Assembly: GCA_050733935.1 (NCBI GenBank)
Contig: JBOHUC010000176.1
Location: 15,324 to 79,323, forward strand
DNA length: 64,000 nucleotides
Source: JBOHUC01 sp050733935
Lineage (GTDB): Bacteria; Eisenbacteria; RBG-16-71-46; DASYSL01
Direction: 5' to 3'
Below, one piece after another: positions 41,878-50,712 of the stretch. The position numbers and the translations under genes were made by a program. The notes below the pieces were generated by a model. The model saw only the letters and a program-made list of their open reading frames with translations, was not told the origin of the DNA and made no database searches. Every line of letters begins with the position of its first letter. The first letter of the stretch is position 1.

Positions 41878-42687
41878 TCAGATCAGGCGGAGTGTGAACA
41901 CGATGGCCCAGTAGTTCACGAGGTAGGTGAACGTCAGGGTCACGATGAGGAGGAGAAGCGACTTCGCGAGCGTCACGCGGGCCGGGTCTCGATACACGCG
42001 GGCCAGCGCGAAGGCGAGATAGACCGCCATCAGGATGACGCCGAGCCCGGCGGCGGTCGATTGCGGCAACGGAGTGACCTGGAGGAGTGCACCAGTTGCG
42101 AGCGTGATGAGATAGAGCACGGCGACGTAGTGGACGGCAAAGACCAGATGGGCGCCGAACGGAAGGCGTTTCCCCCTATACAAAAGCTGCAGCGCGAGCG
42201 CGAACGCGAGCACGCCGAGCGTGAGCGTGAGCGTGAAGACCGTCGGAACCCTCACATCGAATCGCTCGGCGAACACCGACGGCGGGAGTCCGAGCTCGTT
42301 CCTGCGAGTGTCCACGAGCTTCGCGATCTCACCTTCCGGATTCCGGGCGAGCATGGAAGCCAGGTTGAAGCCCGCCCACGGTGCGGCGAAAAAGAAGATC
42401 GCGGCGCAGAGGAAGTAGATCTTGATCGGGCTCAGGAATCGCGCGCGCCGGCCCGCAAGATACTGCTCCGTGAGCTGTCTGGGCGCGAACAGGCCTCCGA
42501 GACTGCGCACGGTCTTCGAGTTGAGCCGGAATGCCATGATCTCGTCCGCGAGCTGATCGAAGAATCGACGGACCGAGAGGTCATCCGCGCGCACGCGCTT
42601 CTGTCCACAGGCCGCACAGAATTCGCCCGCGACCGGAGCTTCGCAGTTCGGGCAGGGCGTCGCGGCGGGATGTAACTGTGCGCTCAT
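41878..42687 (-). CDS. DUF3667 family membrane protein
   Basis: 269 aa. An N-terminal zinc ribbon (CPNCEAPVAGEFCAACGQKR, two CxxC pairs) is followed by DLSVRRFFDQLADEIMAF and GLFAPRQLTEQYLAGRRARFLSPIKIYF (quoted in part), the DUF3667 signature. Then come about five transmembrane helices (LCAAIFFFAAPW, VFTLTLTLGVLAFALALQLL, HYVAVLYLITLATGALL and others). The family function is not known to me. It converges on the Ivy gene, 21 bases apart. Divergent from the next small gene. Confidence 0.85.
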   Translation of the reverse strand: MSAQLHPAATPCPNCEAPVAGEFCAACGQKRVRADDLSVRRFFDQLADEIMAFRLNSKTVRSLGGLFAPRQLTEQYLAGRRARFLSPIKIYFLCAAIFFFAAPWAGFNLASMLARNPEGEIAKLVDTRRNELGLPPSVFAERFDVRVPTVFTLTLTLGVLAFALALQLLYRGKRLPFGAHLVFAVHYVAVLYLITLATGALLQVTPLPQSTAAGLGVILMAVYLAFALARVYRDPARVTLAKSLLLLIVTLTFTYLVNYWAIVFTLRLI

Positions 42688-42805
42688 CCGAATCCCCTCT
42701 CCTCACGGTCTTTGCGGGCTTCGGCCCGGGACGCGAACGGCGTGCTCCCGGCCCGTGCGTGCCCGTGCGATTGACAACCGCCCGCGATCGGCCGACCCTC
42801 GAAGC

Positions 42806-43000
42806 ATGATGCCAGACGGTGCGAGGAAGCCGAAGGCTTCGCGTGAGGACGCGTCTCCGGACCGCGAGGGGCCTCCCGATCGCGAAGAGATGATCGACGA
42901 GGTTCTCGAGGACACGTTCCCGGCGAGCGACCCTCCGACGTGGGACAGCGTCGCCCGCACGCCGCCCGCCGACGAGAGCGACGACGCGCACGCTTCATGA
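42806..43000 (+). CDS. Small acidic protein with FPASDPP motif
   Basis: 64 aa, highly charged. The C-terminal half, DREEMIDEVLEDTFPASDPP followed by TWDSVAR, is a motif I recognise from short uncharacterised bacterial proteins (DExLEExFPASDPP type); its function is unknown. Two adjacent ATG codons (42806 and 42809) precede it. The stop overlaps the start of the exporter gene (ATGA), so it is translated with it. Confidence 0.6.
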   Translation: MMPDGARKPKASREDASPDREGPPDREEMIDEVLEDTFPASDPPTWDSVARTPPADESDDAHAS

Positions 43001-44652
43001 CCGGACCGGTCCGGACGCCGTGCGACGAGCTGGCCATTCGGGCTCGTGCCGATGCCCGAGCCGGCGCCGGCCCCGCCTCCGGTCGGCCGGCGCCATCGTG
43101 GGTCCTCACCGCAGCGATCCTCGGCTCGAGCCTCGCGTTCATCGACGGCACGGTCGTGAACGTTGCGCTCCCTTCCATCCAGCGCGAGCTGCATGCGACC
43201 GTCACCGACGTCCAGTGGGTCGTCGAGGCGTACCTCCTGTTCCTGTCCGCGCTCTTGCTCGTCGGAGGAGCCCTCGGAGACCGGTTCGGCCGGCGCCGCG
43301 TGTTCGCGATTGGTGTTCTCCTGTTCACGATCGCCTCGGCCGCCTGCGCGCTCGCGCGCGACGTGCCCCAGCTGGTCGCGGCCCGTTCGCTTCAGGGCAT
43401 CGGCGCGGCCTTGCTCGTCCCGGGAAGTCTTGCGCTCATCGGCGCATCGTTCCGTGACGCCGAGCGCGGGCGCGCGATCGGAACGTGGTCCGCGTTCAGC
43501 GCGATCACGACCGCTCTCGGACCGCTCGTGGGAGGCTGGCTGGTTGCGCACTCCTGGCGCTGGGCCTTTCTCCTCAACCTGCCGCTCGGTCTCGCGGTGC
43601 TCGCGATCCTCGCGCTACGGGTCCCCGAGAGTCGCGACGACGAGGCCGTGCGGCTCGATCTTCCCGGCACGGCGCTCGTCACGGCAGGACTCGGCGGGAT
43701 CGTGTACGGCCTTCTCGAATGGGGACGTGCGGGAGCTCCGGCACCGCTGACGCTCCTCTCCCTCGCGCTCGGTGTGCTCTCGCTCCTCCTGTTCATCGCC
43801 GTCGAATCGAGGAGCGCGCATCCGATCGTTCCGCTCGCGCTCTTTCGTTCACGCACGTTCGCGGGTGCCAACCTCCTCACGCTGTTCCTGTACGGGGCGC
43901 TCGGGAGCGTTTTCTTCTTCCTGCCGCTCGATCTGATCCAGGTGCACGGCTACTCGCCGGCCGCGGCCGGGGCGGCGATCCTGCCGTTCGTCGCCCTCCT
44001 CGGCGGACTCTCCCGCTGGTCGGGAAGCCTCGCGGAGCGCATCGGCCCGCGGATTCCGCTCGTGATCGGGCCCGCCCTCTCGGCGGTTGGATTCGCGCTC
44101 TTCGCCCGCCCGGGGACTTCGGGGAGCTACTGGACGACGTTCTTCCCCGCGGTGGTCGTGCTCGGCCTCGGCATGTCCCTCACGGTCGCTCCGCTTTCGA
44201 CGACGGTGTTAGGCGCGGTGCCGGGCCACCGCGTCGGCGTCGCGTCGGGGATCAACAACGCGGTCGCGCGGATCGGTGGGTTGCTCGCCGTCGCGCTCGC
44301 GGGACTTCTCGTCACGGGAACGTTCGAGCGGGAGCTCGACGCACGCGTCCCCGAAGCGTCCGTGGGTCCGGAGATCCGCCGGACAGTGCTCGCGCGCAGC
44401 GGTCAGTTCGGCGCGCTCGAGCCTCCCGCCTCGGCGACCGGACCGGAGGCCGACGTCATTCGTGCAGCAGTTCCGGAAGCGTTCACCGAGGGCTTTCGCG
44501 CGCAGGCGTGGGCCGCGGCGCTGTGCGCGCTCCTCTCTGCGGTCGCCGCGGCCTGGCTCATCGAACCGCTCCAAAGAAAGCGACCACTCCCGAAGGCGGA
44601 AGTGGTCGCGCGCAAGGACAGCGTGCCGCAGGTCAGCGATACGAGGCCTTGA
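42997..44652 (+). CDS. MFS drug exporter, DHA2 (EmrB/QacA) family
   Basis: 551 aa with about 14 transmembrane helices. DHA2 signatures are seen: LGSSLAFIDGTVVNVALPSI in TM1 (motif D1), GGALGDRFGRRRVFAIGV (motif A), and VPGSLALIGASF with GPLVGGWL (motif C) in TM5. It probably expels hydrophobic drugs by proton antiport. The ATG at 42997 lies in the stop of the small acidic gene. Its 3' end overlaps the convergent secreted-protein gene by 20 bases. Confidence 0.88.
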   Translation: MTGPVRTPCDELAIRARADARAGAGPASGRPAPSWVLTAAILGSSLAFIDGTVVNVALPSIQRELHATVTDVQWVVEAYLLFLSALLLVGGALGDRFGRRRVFAIGVLLFTIASAACALARDVPQLVAARSLQGIGAALLVPGSLALIGASFRDAERGRAIGTWSAFSAITTALGPLVGGWLVAHSWRWAFLLNLPLGLAVLAILALRVPESRDDEAVRLDLPGTALVTAGLGGIVYGLLEWGRAGAPAPLTLLSLALGVLSLLLFIAVESRSAHPIVPLALFRSRTFAGANLLTLFLYGALGSVFFFLPLDLIQVHGYSPAAAGAAILPFVALLGGLSRWSGSLAERIGPRIPLVIGPALSAVGFALFARPGTSGSYWTTFFPAVVVLGLGMSLTVAPLSTTVLGAVPGHRVGVASGINNAVARIGGLLAVALAGLLVTGTFERELDARVPEASVGPEIRRTVLARSGQFGALEPPASATGPEADVIRAAVPEAFTEGFRAQAWAAALCALLSAVAAAWLIEPLQRKRPLPKAEVVARKDSVPQVSDTRP

Positions 44653-45352
44653 TCCTTCCCCACGACTCGGGCTGTGACGGAACTCCCGGGTCGAACGTGA
44701 CGTCGAGCTTGAGCGTGGGCCCCGCGAACGTCGAGTTCGTGGCCCCGGCCCACGTGCCGGCGAGAGTCGCGGTCGCGGTTCCGACCACGACCCGGATCGT
44801 CGAATTGGAATTGAGCCGATTCATGAGCGCCGTAACCGTCGGAACGACGAGCGGAAACGTGTAGGCGTTGACGTCGCCGTTGGCGGTGGGCGTGTAGGTG
44901 TGCGGTCCGCCGCCGAGCGGCAGGAGTGTCAGGTCGCCCTGCGACACGTCGGTCGCCGTTCCGGGATCGGCACCGTCGAACGCGAGCGGAGATGTCCCGC
45001 CCGGCTGGATGTCCGCGAGCGAAGCGCTCGTGTCGAGCGAGAAGACGACGTCCCCCGCCGCCGAGAACGCGGCGTTGGATTGCACGAGCTCGATCGCGAT
45101 CGAGTTGATGGCAATCACAGCGTCGGGCAGGACGCCGAAACTGAAATCGGCGACGCCGTAGCTCGCGAAGGTGCCGTTCGCGCTCCCTTCGATGTTGAAG
45201 AAAGCCTTTCCGTTCACACCCGAACGCGGCCCCGCCGGCTGCACGGTGGCATTGTCGAGCGCCTCGCTCGAGAGCGGCGCCGCCTGCGCGATCGCAGAAG
45301 TGGTGGCCAGAATCACGGCGGCCATGGTGACGACACGTTGTCCACGGGTCAT
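44633..45352 (-). CDS. Secreted beta-rich protein of unknown function
   Basis: 239 aa. A signal peptide at residues 1-25 ends AIAQAAP. The remainder is beta-rich with few charges and no cysteines (FNIEGSANGTFASYGVADFSFG, quoted in part; STIRVVVGTATATLAGTW), like a jelly-roll sandwich. It lacks the FlgD-like tag and ends SWGRIKASYR. AAGGAGG lies 6 bases before the ATG. No family recognised. Its last 20 bases overlap the exporter gene tail to tail. Confidence 0.65.
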   Translation of the reverse strand: MTRGQRVVTMAAVILATTSAIAQAAPLSSEALDNATVQPAGPRSGVNGKAFFNIEGSANGTFASYGVADFSFGVLPDAVIAINSIAIELVQSNAAFSAAGDVVFSLDTSASLADIQPGGTSPLAFDGADPGTATDVSQGDLTLLPLGGGPHTYTPTANGDVNAYTFPLVVPTVTALMNRLNSNSTIRVVVGTATATLAGTWAGATNSTFAGPTLKLDVTFDPGVPSQPESWGRIKASYR

Positions 45353-45480
45353 CGCGAACCTCCTTCTGAATGGCAATGGGGGGATGGGTACGAGTCTGGT
45401 CGGGGGGACGGAATCATGCTCCCCTGCGTGCGGGCCCGCAAGGGGCATCCGCGCTCGAGGGCACGCGGGCGGCAACCCGT

Positions 45481-46644
45481 TCAGAGCAACCCGTCGGACG
45501 GATTGGGCGCCCCTTCGGCGAAACGCCCGGGCCGCAATGCCTCGACGTTCAACGTGCTCGCGCGACCGTCGAGCAGGATCTCCGCGAGCAGGTGGCCGAG
45601 CGCGGGTGAGTGCATGACCCCGTGGCCGGAGGATCCGTTCGCGAGATACAGGTTCGCGCACCCGGGCGCGGCTCCGAGGAGCGCGTGCTTGTCGGGCGAC
45701 ATTTCGTAGAGTCCCGCGTAGCACGCCGCCTCATCGATCACGGCTGCACGCAGCGCCGGAATGCGCCGGCACGCAAGCTCGAACACGGACGTGACCCAAT
45801 CGCGCTCGACGCTCGTGTCGAACGGACGCCCGGGAACACCCGGGCTAGGCTTGAGCAGGAGCACGCGGCCGTCCCGCACGCGCAGATGGAAGCCGTCGCC
45901 GACGAAGAGCGTCATCGGCATGTCGGGCGGGAGTCCCTCGAACGGCCGGGTCACGGCGACCTGGCGGCGCACGGGAACGACCGGAAGCTCGACGCCCGCA
46001 AGAGCTGCGATCTCCGACGCCCACGCGCCTGCCGCGTTCACGACCCTTTCGACCGCGATCTCCTCACGCTGCGTGCGCAGGGTTCGAATGCGTCCGGTTC
46101 CGTCCCGCGTGAACCCCGTGACGAGGGTGTCGGATTCGAGGTGGACGTCGCGTCGCCCGGCGGCCGCGAGATAACCGTCGAGCATCCGGCGGGGATCGAG
46201 AAAGCCGGCCTGCCGACAGAACGTAGCGCCAGAGAGGTGCGCGGGATCGAGCGCCGGGTTTCGTCGCAGCGCTTCGTTCACCTCGAGCTCGACGACCTGG
46301 CCGGGCCCGTGGGCGTGCTCGACGTCTCGCGCATGGCGAAGCGCATCCATCTCCGCGTCGTTCTGCGCGAGCCACAGGTAGCCAACCGGCCGGTAGAGCG
46401 GGTCGACGCCCGTCTCCTCCTCGAACGCGAGCAGCTTCTCGCGTGCGAGAACGGAGAGATTCACGTTCACGGGACTGTCGAACTGAATGCGGAAGCCGCC
46501 GGTCGCGAATCCCGTCGACCCCGTACCGGGGCGCGCAGCGCGATCGAGAAGGAGCATGTCGGTGAGACCGCGCGCCGCAAGGTGGTAGGCGACGCTCGCT
46601 CCGATCACCCCGGCGCCGACCACGGCCACCGAGGCCGTTCTCAT
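45481..46644 (-). CDS. FAD-dependent oxidoreductase (DAO family)
   Basis: 387 aa. The Rossmann motif VAVVGAGVIGASVAYHLAARG lies at residues 5-25 (quoted in full at 21 letters minus end: GAGVIGASVAYHL). GTGSTGFATGGFR then matches the FAD-binding region of the sarcosine oxidase / D-amino-acid dehydrogenase group. The C-terminal ANGSSGHGVMHSPALG closes the FAD site. It probably oxidises an N-methyl or amino acid; substrate not known. The ATG lies in the stop of the VOC gene upstream (ATGA), in a YbaK-VOC-DAO run. Confidence 0.85.
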   Translation of the reverse strand: MRTASVAVVGAGVIGASVAYHLAARGLTDMLLLDRAARPGTGSTGFATGGFRIQFDSPVNVNLSVLAREKLLAFEEETGVDPLYRPVGYLWLAQNDAEMDALRHARDVEHAHGPGQVVELEVNEALRRNPALDPAHLSGATFCRQAGFLDPRRMLDGYLAAAGRRDVHLESDTLVTGFTRDGTGRIRTLRTQREEIAVERVVNAAGAWASEIAALAGVELPVVPVRRQVAVTRPFEGLPPDMPMTLFVGDGFHLRVRDGRVLLLKPSPGVPGRPFDTSVERDWVTSVFELACRRIPALRAAVIDEAACYAGLYEMSPDKHALLGAAPGCANLYLANGSSGHGVMHSPALGHLLAEILLDGRASTLNVEALRPGRFAEGAPNPSDGLL

Positions 46645-47060
46645 GCCGTGAAGACGTGTTCGGGGTTCCTGAAGCTCTTGAACTCGAGCGCGTTCTGACT
46701 CGGATCGAGCAGGAACATCGTCGCCTGCTCCCCCGACTGTCCCGCGAAGCGAATCCGGGGCTCGATCACGAACGACACGCCGGCCTTGCGAATCCGCTCC
46801 GCGAGCTCGTGAAACCGCTCCCACGGGAGGATCGCCCCAAAGTGCGGCATCGGGACTCGCACGCCGTCGACGACTCCGGCGTCGAGCGTTTGCACGACCG
46901 GCCCGGTCGTGTGCGCCGAGATCTGGCTGCCGAAGAAGTCGAAATCCACCCACGTGTCGGTGGATCGACCCTCCTCGCAGCCGAGGATGTCGCCGTAGAA
47001 CTGGCGCGTGCTCGCGAGATCGCGCACGAAGAACGAGTAATGAAAGGGTTCAGGCTTCAC
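46641..47060 (-). CDS. VOC family protein
   Basis: 139 aa. Vicinal oxygen chelate fold: FHYSFFVRDLASTRQFYGDILG at the start (quoted in part) and MFLLDPSQNALEFKSF near the end, with a glutamate in the usual metal-ligand place. The middle has FGSQISAHTTGP. The GTG at 47060 with GGAG 8 bases upstream begins at the family border; a GTG at 47108 would add 16 residues. The gene overlaps YbaK by 11 bases and the FAD oxidase by 4. Specific substrate unknown. Confidence 0.82.
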   Translation of the reverse strand: MKPEPFHYSFFVRDLASTRQFYGDILGCEEGRSTDTWVDFDFFGSQISAHTTGPVVQTLDAGVVDGVRVPMPHFGAILPWERFHELAERIRKAGVSFVIEPRIRFAGQSGEQATMFLLDPSQNALEFKSFRNPEHVFTA

Positions 47061-47559
47061 GGGCAGACTCCGTTCGAGGGTGGGCGAGTCCTTCGACGAC
47101 GACCGCACCCGCGCGCACGAGTGCGTCGGGCGGGAGCTTGAGCTTGATCGACCGCCCGCCGCCGCCGAGCACGATCCAGTCCGGCTCCATGACGCGCGCG
47201 TCGACGTAGAGCGGCATGCCCGAGGGCAGCGAGAACGGCGTCACGCCCCCCACCTCCATGCCCGTGAGCGCGCGCATCTCCTCGGCGGTCGCGAACGACA
47301 CGCGAGGGACTTCGAGCAGCCCCCGCACGCGGCGGTTCACGTCGAGCTGCGTGGTCGCGAGCACGACGCAGGCCGCGAACTTCCGCGGCTCCTTCTTCGA
47401 GGCTACGAGAATCGTGTTCGCAGAACGCTCCGCCGGAATACCGTACTTCTCGCAGAAGACGGCCGTGTCCGCGTACGCGGGATCGATCTCGATCACCTCG
47501 TGATCGATGCCGAGCGTGGCCAGCGTGTCGAGGACCTTCCGTTCCGGGGTCGTCGCCAT
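47050..47559 (-). CDS. YbaK/EbsC/ProX-domain deacylase
   Basis: 169 aa. It has the YbaK fold of trans-editing aminoacyl-tRNA deacylases: CEKYGIPAERSANTILV, KFAACVVLATTQLDVNRRVRGLL (quoted in part), the conserved GMEVGGVTPFSLP loop, and an ending strand VLGGGGRSIKLKL. These proteins hydrolyse mischarged tRNAs such as Cys-tRNAPro. Target tRNA not determinable. It follows the GH18-like gene by 11 bases on the same strand and overlaps the VOC gene by 11 bases. Confidence 0.85.
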   Translation of the reverse strand: MATTPERKVLDTLATLGIDHEVIEIDPAYADTAVFCEKYGIPAERSANTILVASKKEPRKFAACVVLATTQLDVNRRVRGLLEVPRVSFATAEEMRALTGMEVGGVTPFSLPSGMPLYVDARVMEPDWIVLGGGGRSIKLKLPPDALVRAGAVVVEGLAHPRTESAREA

Positions 47560-47570
47560 GCCCGGCCGGC

Positions 47571-48965
47571 TCAGCGAACGTACGTCATGCGGAGCGTGCG
47601 GTCGAACGTCCGGTTCGATTCGGTGACCACCCGGAGCCGGTAGAAGTACGTCCCGGGTCGAAGGATCGCGCCGGTGCGCGACACCGGCTTCCACGGGATC
47701 GACTGGATTCCCGCAGGAAAGCCGCCCGCGGCAATGCGCGCGATCTCCCGCCCGGCCACGTCGTAGGCACGCAGGTCGACCCGGCCCGGCTCGGGGAGCG
47801 CGAAGCGCACGTTCGTGCTCGAGCGGAACGGATTCGGGGCGTTCGCGTAGAGCGCGAATTCCGCGGGACCGGGCGTGTCGGAATCGAGCACGATCCCGTC
47901 CTGGCGAAGCGGCGGCATGGGAATCGGGATCTGGAAGAACTCCGATCCCGCACCGATCCCGCCCTCGCACGAGTTCGGCGGTGTCGTGCAATCCGAGCGC
48001 GTGCCCTGGCACTCCGCCGCCCAGAACATGTAGCCGAGCATTCCCGGAGTCGTTCCCGCGCCGTTCGGCGCCACGTTTTGGACGAAATCCCGCGTCGCGT
48101 AGTGGATCGAGGCATTGAAGCTCGCGCACTCGGGCGTCACGTTCCGCTGCGTGAGGAACAGGCTTCCTGTGAACTTGCAGGGCGCAAGCGGCAGGATGGG
48201 CGGATTGTACTGGGGCTTCCCGTCCACGTGCTCCCGCCAGTTCGCGATCGCGCCCGAAACGCTCGGCTGCCGCGCGGGCACCATCGCGTTCGCGTAGTCG
48301 AGGATCGGATTCATGGGCACGAGCCAGTCGCGCGTCGCTTTGGTCGTGAGCTCGATGAGCCAGCGGTCCCCCGCGGCCAGATCCACCGTGAGGCGGGCCG
48401 CATGATTCGACCCGGTCACGTCGTAGGGGTGGACCGAGCGGTACGCGTCGATGAACTGCTGGAGCGCCGCAACGCTCGCCTCGGAGCTCCCTTCGTAGTC
48501 GATTTCGATGCCCACGCCGAGCCTGTGCGCGACTTCGGCGGCGTTCAACCCGAGCTGCGTCGCGTCCTGCGCGAGGGCCGCCTCCCATTCGTCCACGTAC
48601 GTGATCCCGCCGATCGAGATCATGACCCGGATGCCGCGGCTCTTGAAGTAGTCGACGACCTCCTGCGTCATGCCTCGCGGGACGCCGTCCAGCGTCGCGG
48701 CGTCGGTCGTCCGGTTCAGGAGCTTGTACGGCTCGATGAAGCTCAGGATGACGATGTTGACGGAGGGCACTCCGTCGCCCCGGTCGATGATCCAGTGATT
48801 CTTCGAGTCGAACTCCTCGAGCGTTCGAGCACTGCCCCAGATGCAGTAGTCGTTCCCCGCATGCCACACGCCGTAGATCTGGATCGGAGTCGCCGTCGCG
48901 GCCGGGGCGAAGAGAACGCCGAGCAGGAGCGCAAGCGGGATGCGAATCGCCTTGAGGGAGGGCAT
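47571..48965 (-). CDS. Secreted GH18-like protein with FlgD-like sorting domain
   Basis: 464 aa. A signal peptide ends PAATATPIQ. Residues 28-330 resemble a GH18 TIM barrel: GVWHAGNDYCIW, the SxGG strand RVMISIGG, then GVGIEIDYEGS, where the catalytic Glu of DxxDxDxE is present but the first Asp is replaced and the second is Glu. An 85-residue FlgD-like tag closes the protein (APNPFRSS, LRAYDVAGREIARI, ends RMTYVR). It may bind or cut chitin-like or peptidoglycan glycans at the cell surface. The ATG at 48965 begins the signal peptide. Confidence 0.75.
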   Translation of the reverse strand: MPSLKAIRIPLALLLGVLFAPAATATPIQIYGVWHAGNDYCIWGSARTLEEFDSKNHWIIDRGDGVPSVNIVILSFIEPYKLLNRTTDAATLDGVPRGMTQEVVDYFKSRGIRVMISIGGITYVDEWEAALAQDATQLGLNAAEVAHRLGVGIEIDYEGSSEASVAALQQFIDAYRSVHPYDVTGSNHAARLTVDLAAGDRWLIELTTKATRDWLVPMNPILDYANAMVPARQPSVSGAIANWREHVDGKPQYNPPILPLAPCKFTGSLFLTQRNVTPECASFNASIHYATRDFVQNVAPNGAGTTPGMLGYMFWAAECQGTRSDCTTPPNSCEGGIGAGSEFFQIPIPMPPLRQDGIVLDSDTPGPAEFALYANAPNPFRSSTNVRFALPEPGRVDLRAYDVAGREIARIAAGGFPAGIQSIPWKPVSRTGAILRPGTYFYRLRVVTESNRTFDRTLRMTYVR

Positions 48966-49094
48966 GGGGAGGATTCCACGATCGAGCCAGGGCGCAGGGC
49001 GGGTGAACGTGAGCGCGTTGATTCTACACCGGGCGCCGCCCCGGAGAACAGCTCCCGGCGGCAACGGTCGCATTGGGCCGTGCCATGCTCAGGA

Positions 49095-50474
49095 TCAGGT
49101 GCGGTCGGAAACCTCGAGCGTGGCGAGCACTTCCTTCCACGCGTCCTGGAGCGCGCCTTCGAGCAGCATCGATTCCCCGGGCAGGCGCCCGTAACCGACG
49201 CGGTAGCTCTCACCCGACCGGCGGATCGAGCCGTACGACGTCGCCCCCGTGCCGCGCACCTGGAGCGTACCCGCACGGCCGCGCGACGAACGGACGAGCG
49301 TCTCGACGTCGAGCGTGCCCAGGGCCTCCGACCACGCGCGCGTGCGCGTCTTGCAGGCGTCGCGCTCGGTGTTCCACTGCTCGGGCGTGTAGAGCGCGTA
49401 GTCGCGCGGATCGCCTGTGAGGTCCGCGGTCGTCATGACCGCGCGCCAGCCTGCGCCGCGATCGGCCGAACGGCGCGCAATGAGCTTCCGGTTTTCGATC
49501 TGGTGCACCTCGCACTCGACGGCAACCGATACCCACCGATCCTCGATCCGGACGATCACCGGGATCTCACGCCAGCGCGTGACCGTCGAGCCGTCGGGCT
49601 GGGGGGCGAGCTCCTTCCGGTAGACCATGCCGTGGAAGGTCTCGGAGTGTGACTCGATGCGGTCGCCGTAGATGCGCGCCCAGGCAACGCGCGTCGCGTC
49701 GTGCTGCTCGGCAATTCCGTACGCCGCCTCGCTCGCGAAGCGGCCCGGACCGTAACCGAAGAGCTCGGCCCAGACCGTCTCCGGATCCTCGAGGCGCGTG
49801 AACGGAAGCCGATCGCCGGCCTCGTCCTTCACGTGCCGGTACATGTCCCACGAGAGCTCGCGCGAGTCGATGCGGGCGCGCGTGTCGTTCGCATACGGAA
49901 GAAGGAGCACGCGATCGACCGCGAGCTCGCGAGTGCGTGCGAGGCGCTCGACGATCGAGGTGTCGTTCGGACGGAAGCTCCGGGCGCGCTCGAACTCGGC
50001 GTACGCGGCCTTCGGGCGACGGTCCTCGAGCAGCGATTCCCCTTCGTCGACGAGCTGCGCGGCGGCGCTCGTCCGGACGCGCGCCTCCTCGTCCGCCAGG
50101 CGTGCATCGGAATGGAGCGTCACGCCGTATTGCGCCGTCTCGTAGCGCAGCTCGTCCATCGCGAGGGCGACTTCGGCGGCGGCGATCGTGTCCATGGGCG
50201 CGAGGCTTCGGAAGCGCCTTGCATCGTATTCGAGCACGGCGTTTCCGCAGGCGCGGAGGGCCGAAATGGCGTTTCCGTTGTAGGGATCCTTCGCGATCGC
50301 CTTGAGCGCGGTGGCGTACGCCTTCCGCACCTCGCCTTCGGCGAGCTGCGCCTGGCTCTTCTGCGCGAGCTTGTTCGAGCTCGCACAGCCGGCTGCGAGC
50401 AGAGTCGCGGCAAGCAGGAGCACGAACGTCTTGCTCGCCGCGACGCGGCTCCGCATCTCGATTGCACGCTTCAT
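49095..50474 (-). CDS. TPR-containing lipoprotein
   Basis: 459 aa. The lipoprotein signal ends LLAAGCASS. Residues 35-200 are helical with TPR-like units (GEVRKAYATALKAIAKDPYNG, quoted in part; AAYAEFERARSFRPND). The rest is alpha/beta, with RVLLLPYANDTRARID and RWVSVAVECEVHQIENRKL. This resembles outer-membrane-associated lipoproteins of unknown role. GGGAGGG is 6 bases before the ATG. It is upstream of the GH18-like gene on the same strand, 129 bp apart. Confidence 0.75.
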   Translation of the reverse strand: MKRAIEMRSRVAASKTFVLLLAATLLAAGCASSNKLAQKSQAQLAEGEVRKAYATALKAIAKDPYNGNAISALRACGNAVLEYDARRFRSLAPMDTIAAAEVALAMDELRYETAQYGVTLHSDARLADEEARVRTSAAAQLVDEGESLLEDRRPKAAYAEFERARSFRPNDTSIVERLARTRELAVDRVLLLPYANDTRARIDSRELSWDMYRHVKDEAGDRLPFTRLEDPETVWAELFGYGPGRFASEAAYGIAEQHDATRVAWARIYGDRIESHSETFHGMVYRKELAPQPDGSTVTRWREIPVIVRIEDRWVSVAVECEVHQIENRKLIARRSADRGAGWRAVMTTADLTGDPRDYALYTPEQWNTERDACKTRTRAWSEALGTLDVETLVRSSRGRAGTLQVRGTGATSYGSIRRSGESYRVGYGRLPGESMLLEGALQDAWKEVLATLEVSDRT

Positions 50475-50712
50475 CCCGCCCTCCCGCTCGATCGCCGGAT
50501 GCCCTCGCAGGCCCGCACAAGTCCTTCCCCAACAATATCGGAAGCGCGAAGAGCCGACTTGAGTCATCCCGGGCGCCTGGACGACGGACTTGCGCCCGTC
50601 CGGCCGCCGATGGATAATTCCCGTTCTTCCCGGCCTCGGGAAGCCTCCCCCCGTCCACTCCCATGTGAGCCAGTTCGCTCTTTGCCGTTCTGCGCTCGCC
50701 GAGTAACCCGCC

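Noticed and set aside
49036..49066. GCCGCC/GGCGGC stem between the TPR lipoprotein and GH18-like genes as terminator
   Set aside because: Only 6 bp with a 16-base loop and no T run, not distinguishable from chance in GC-rich DNA.
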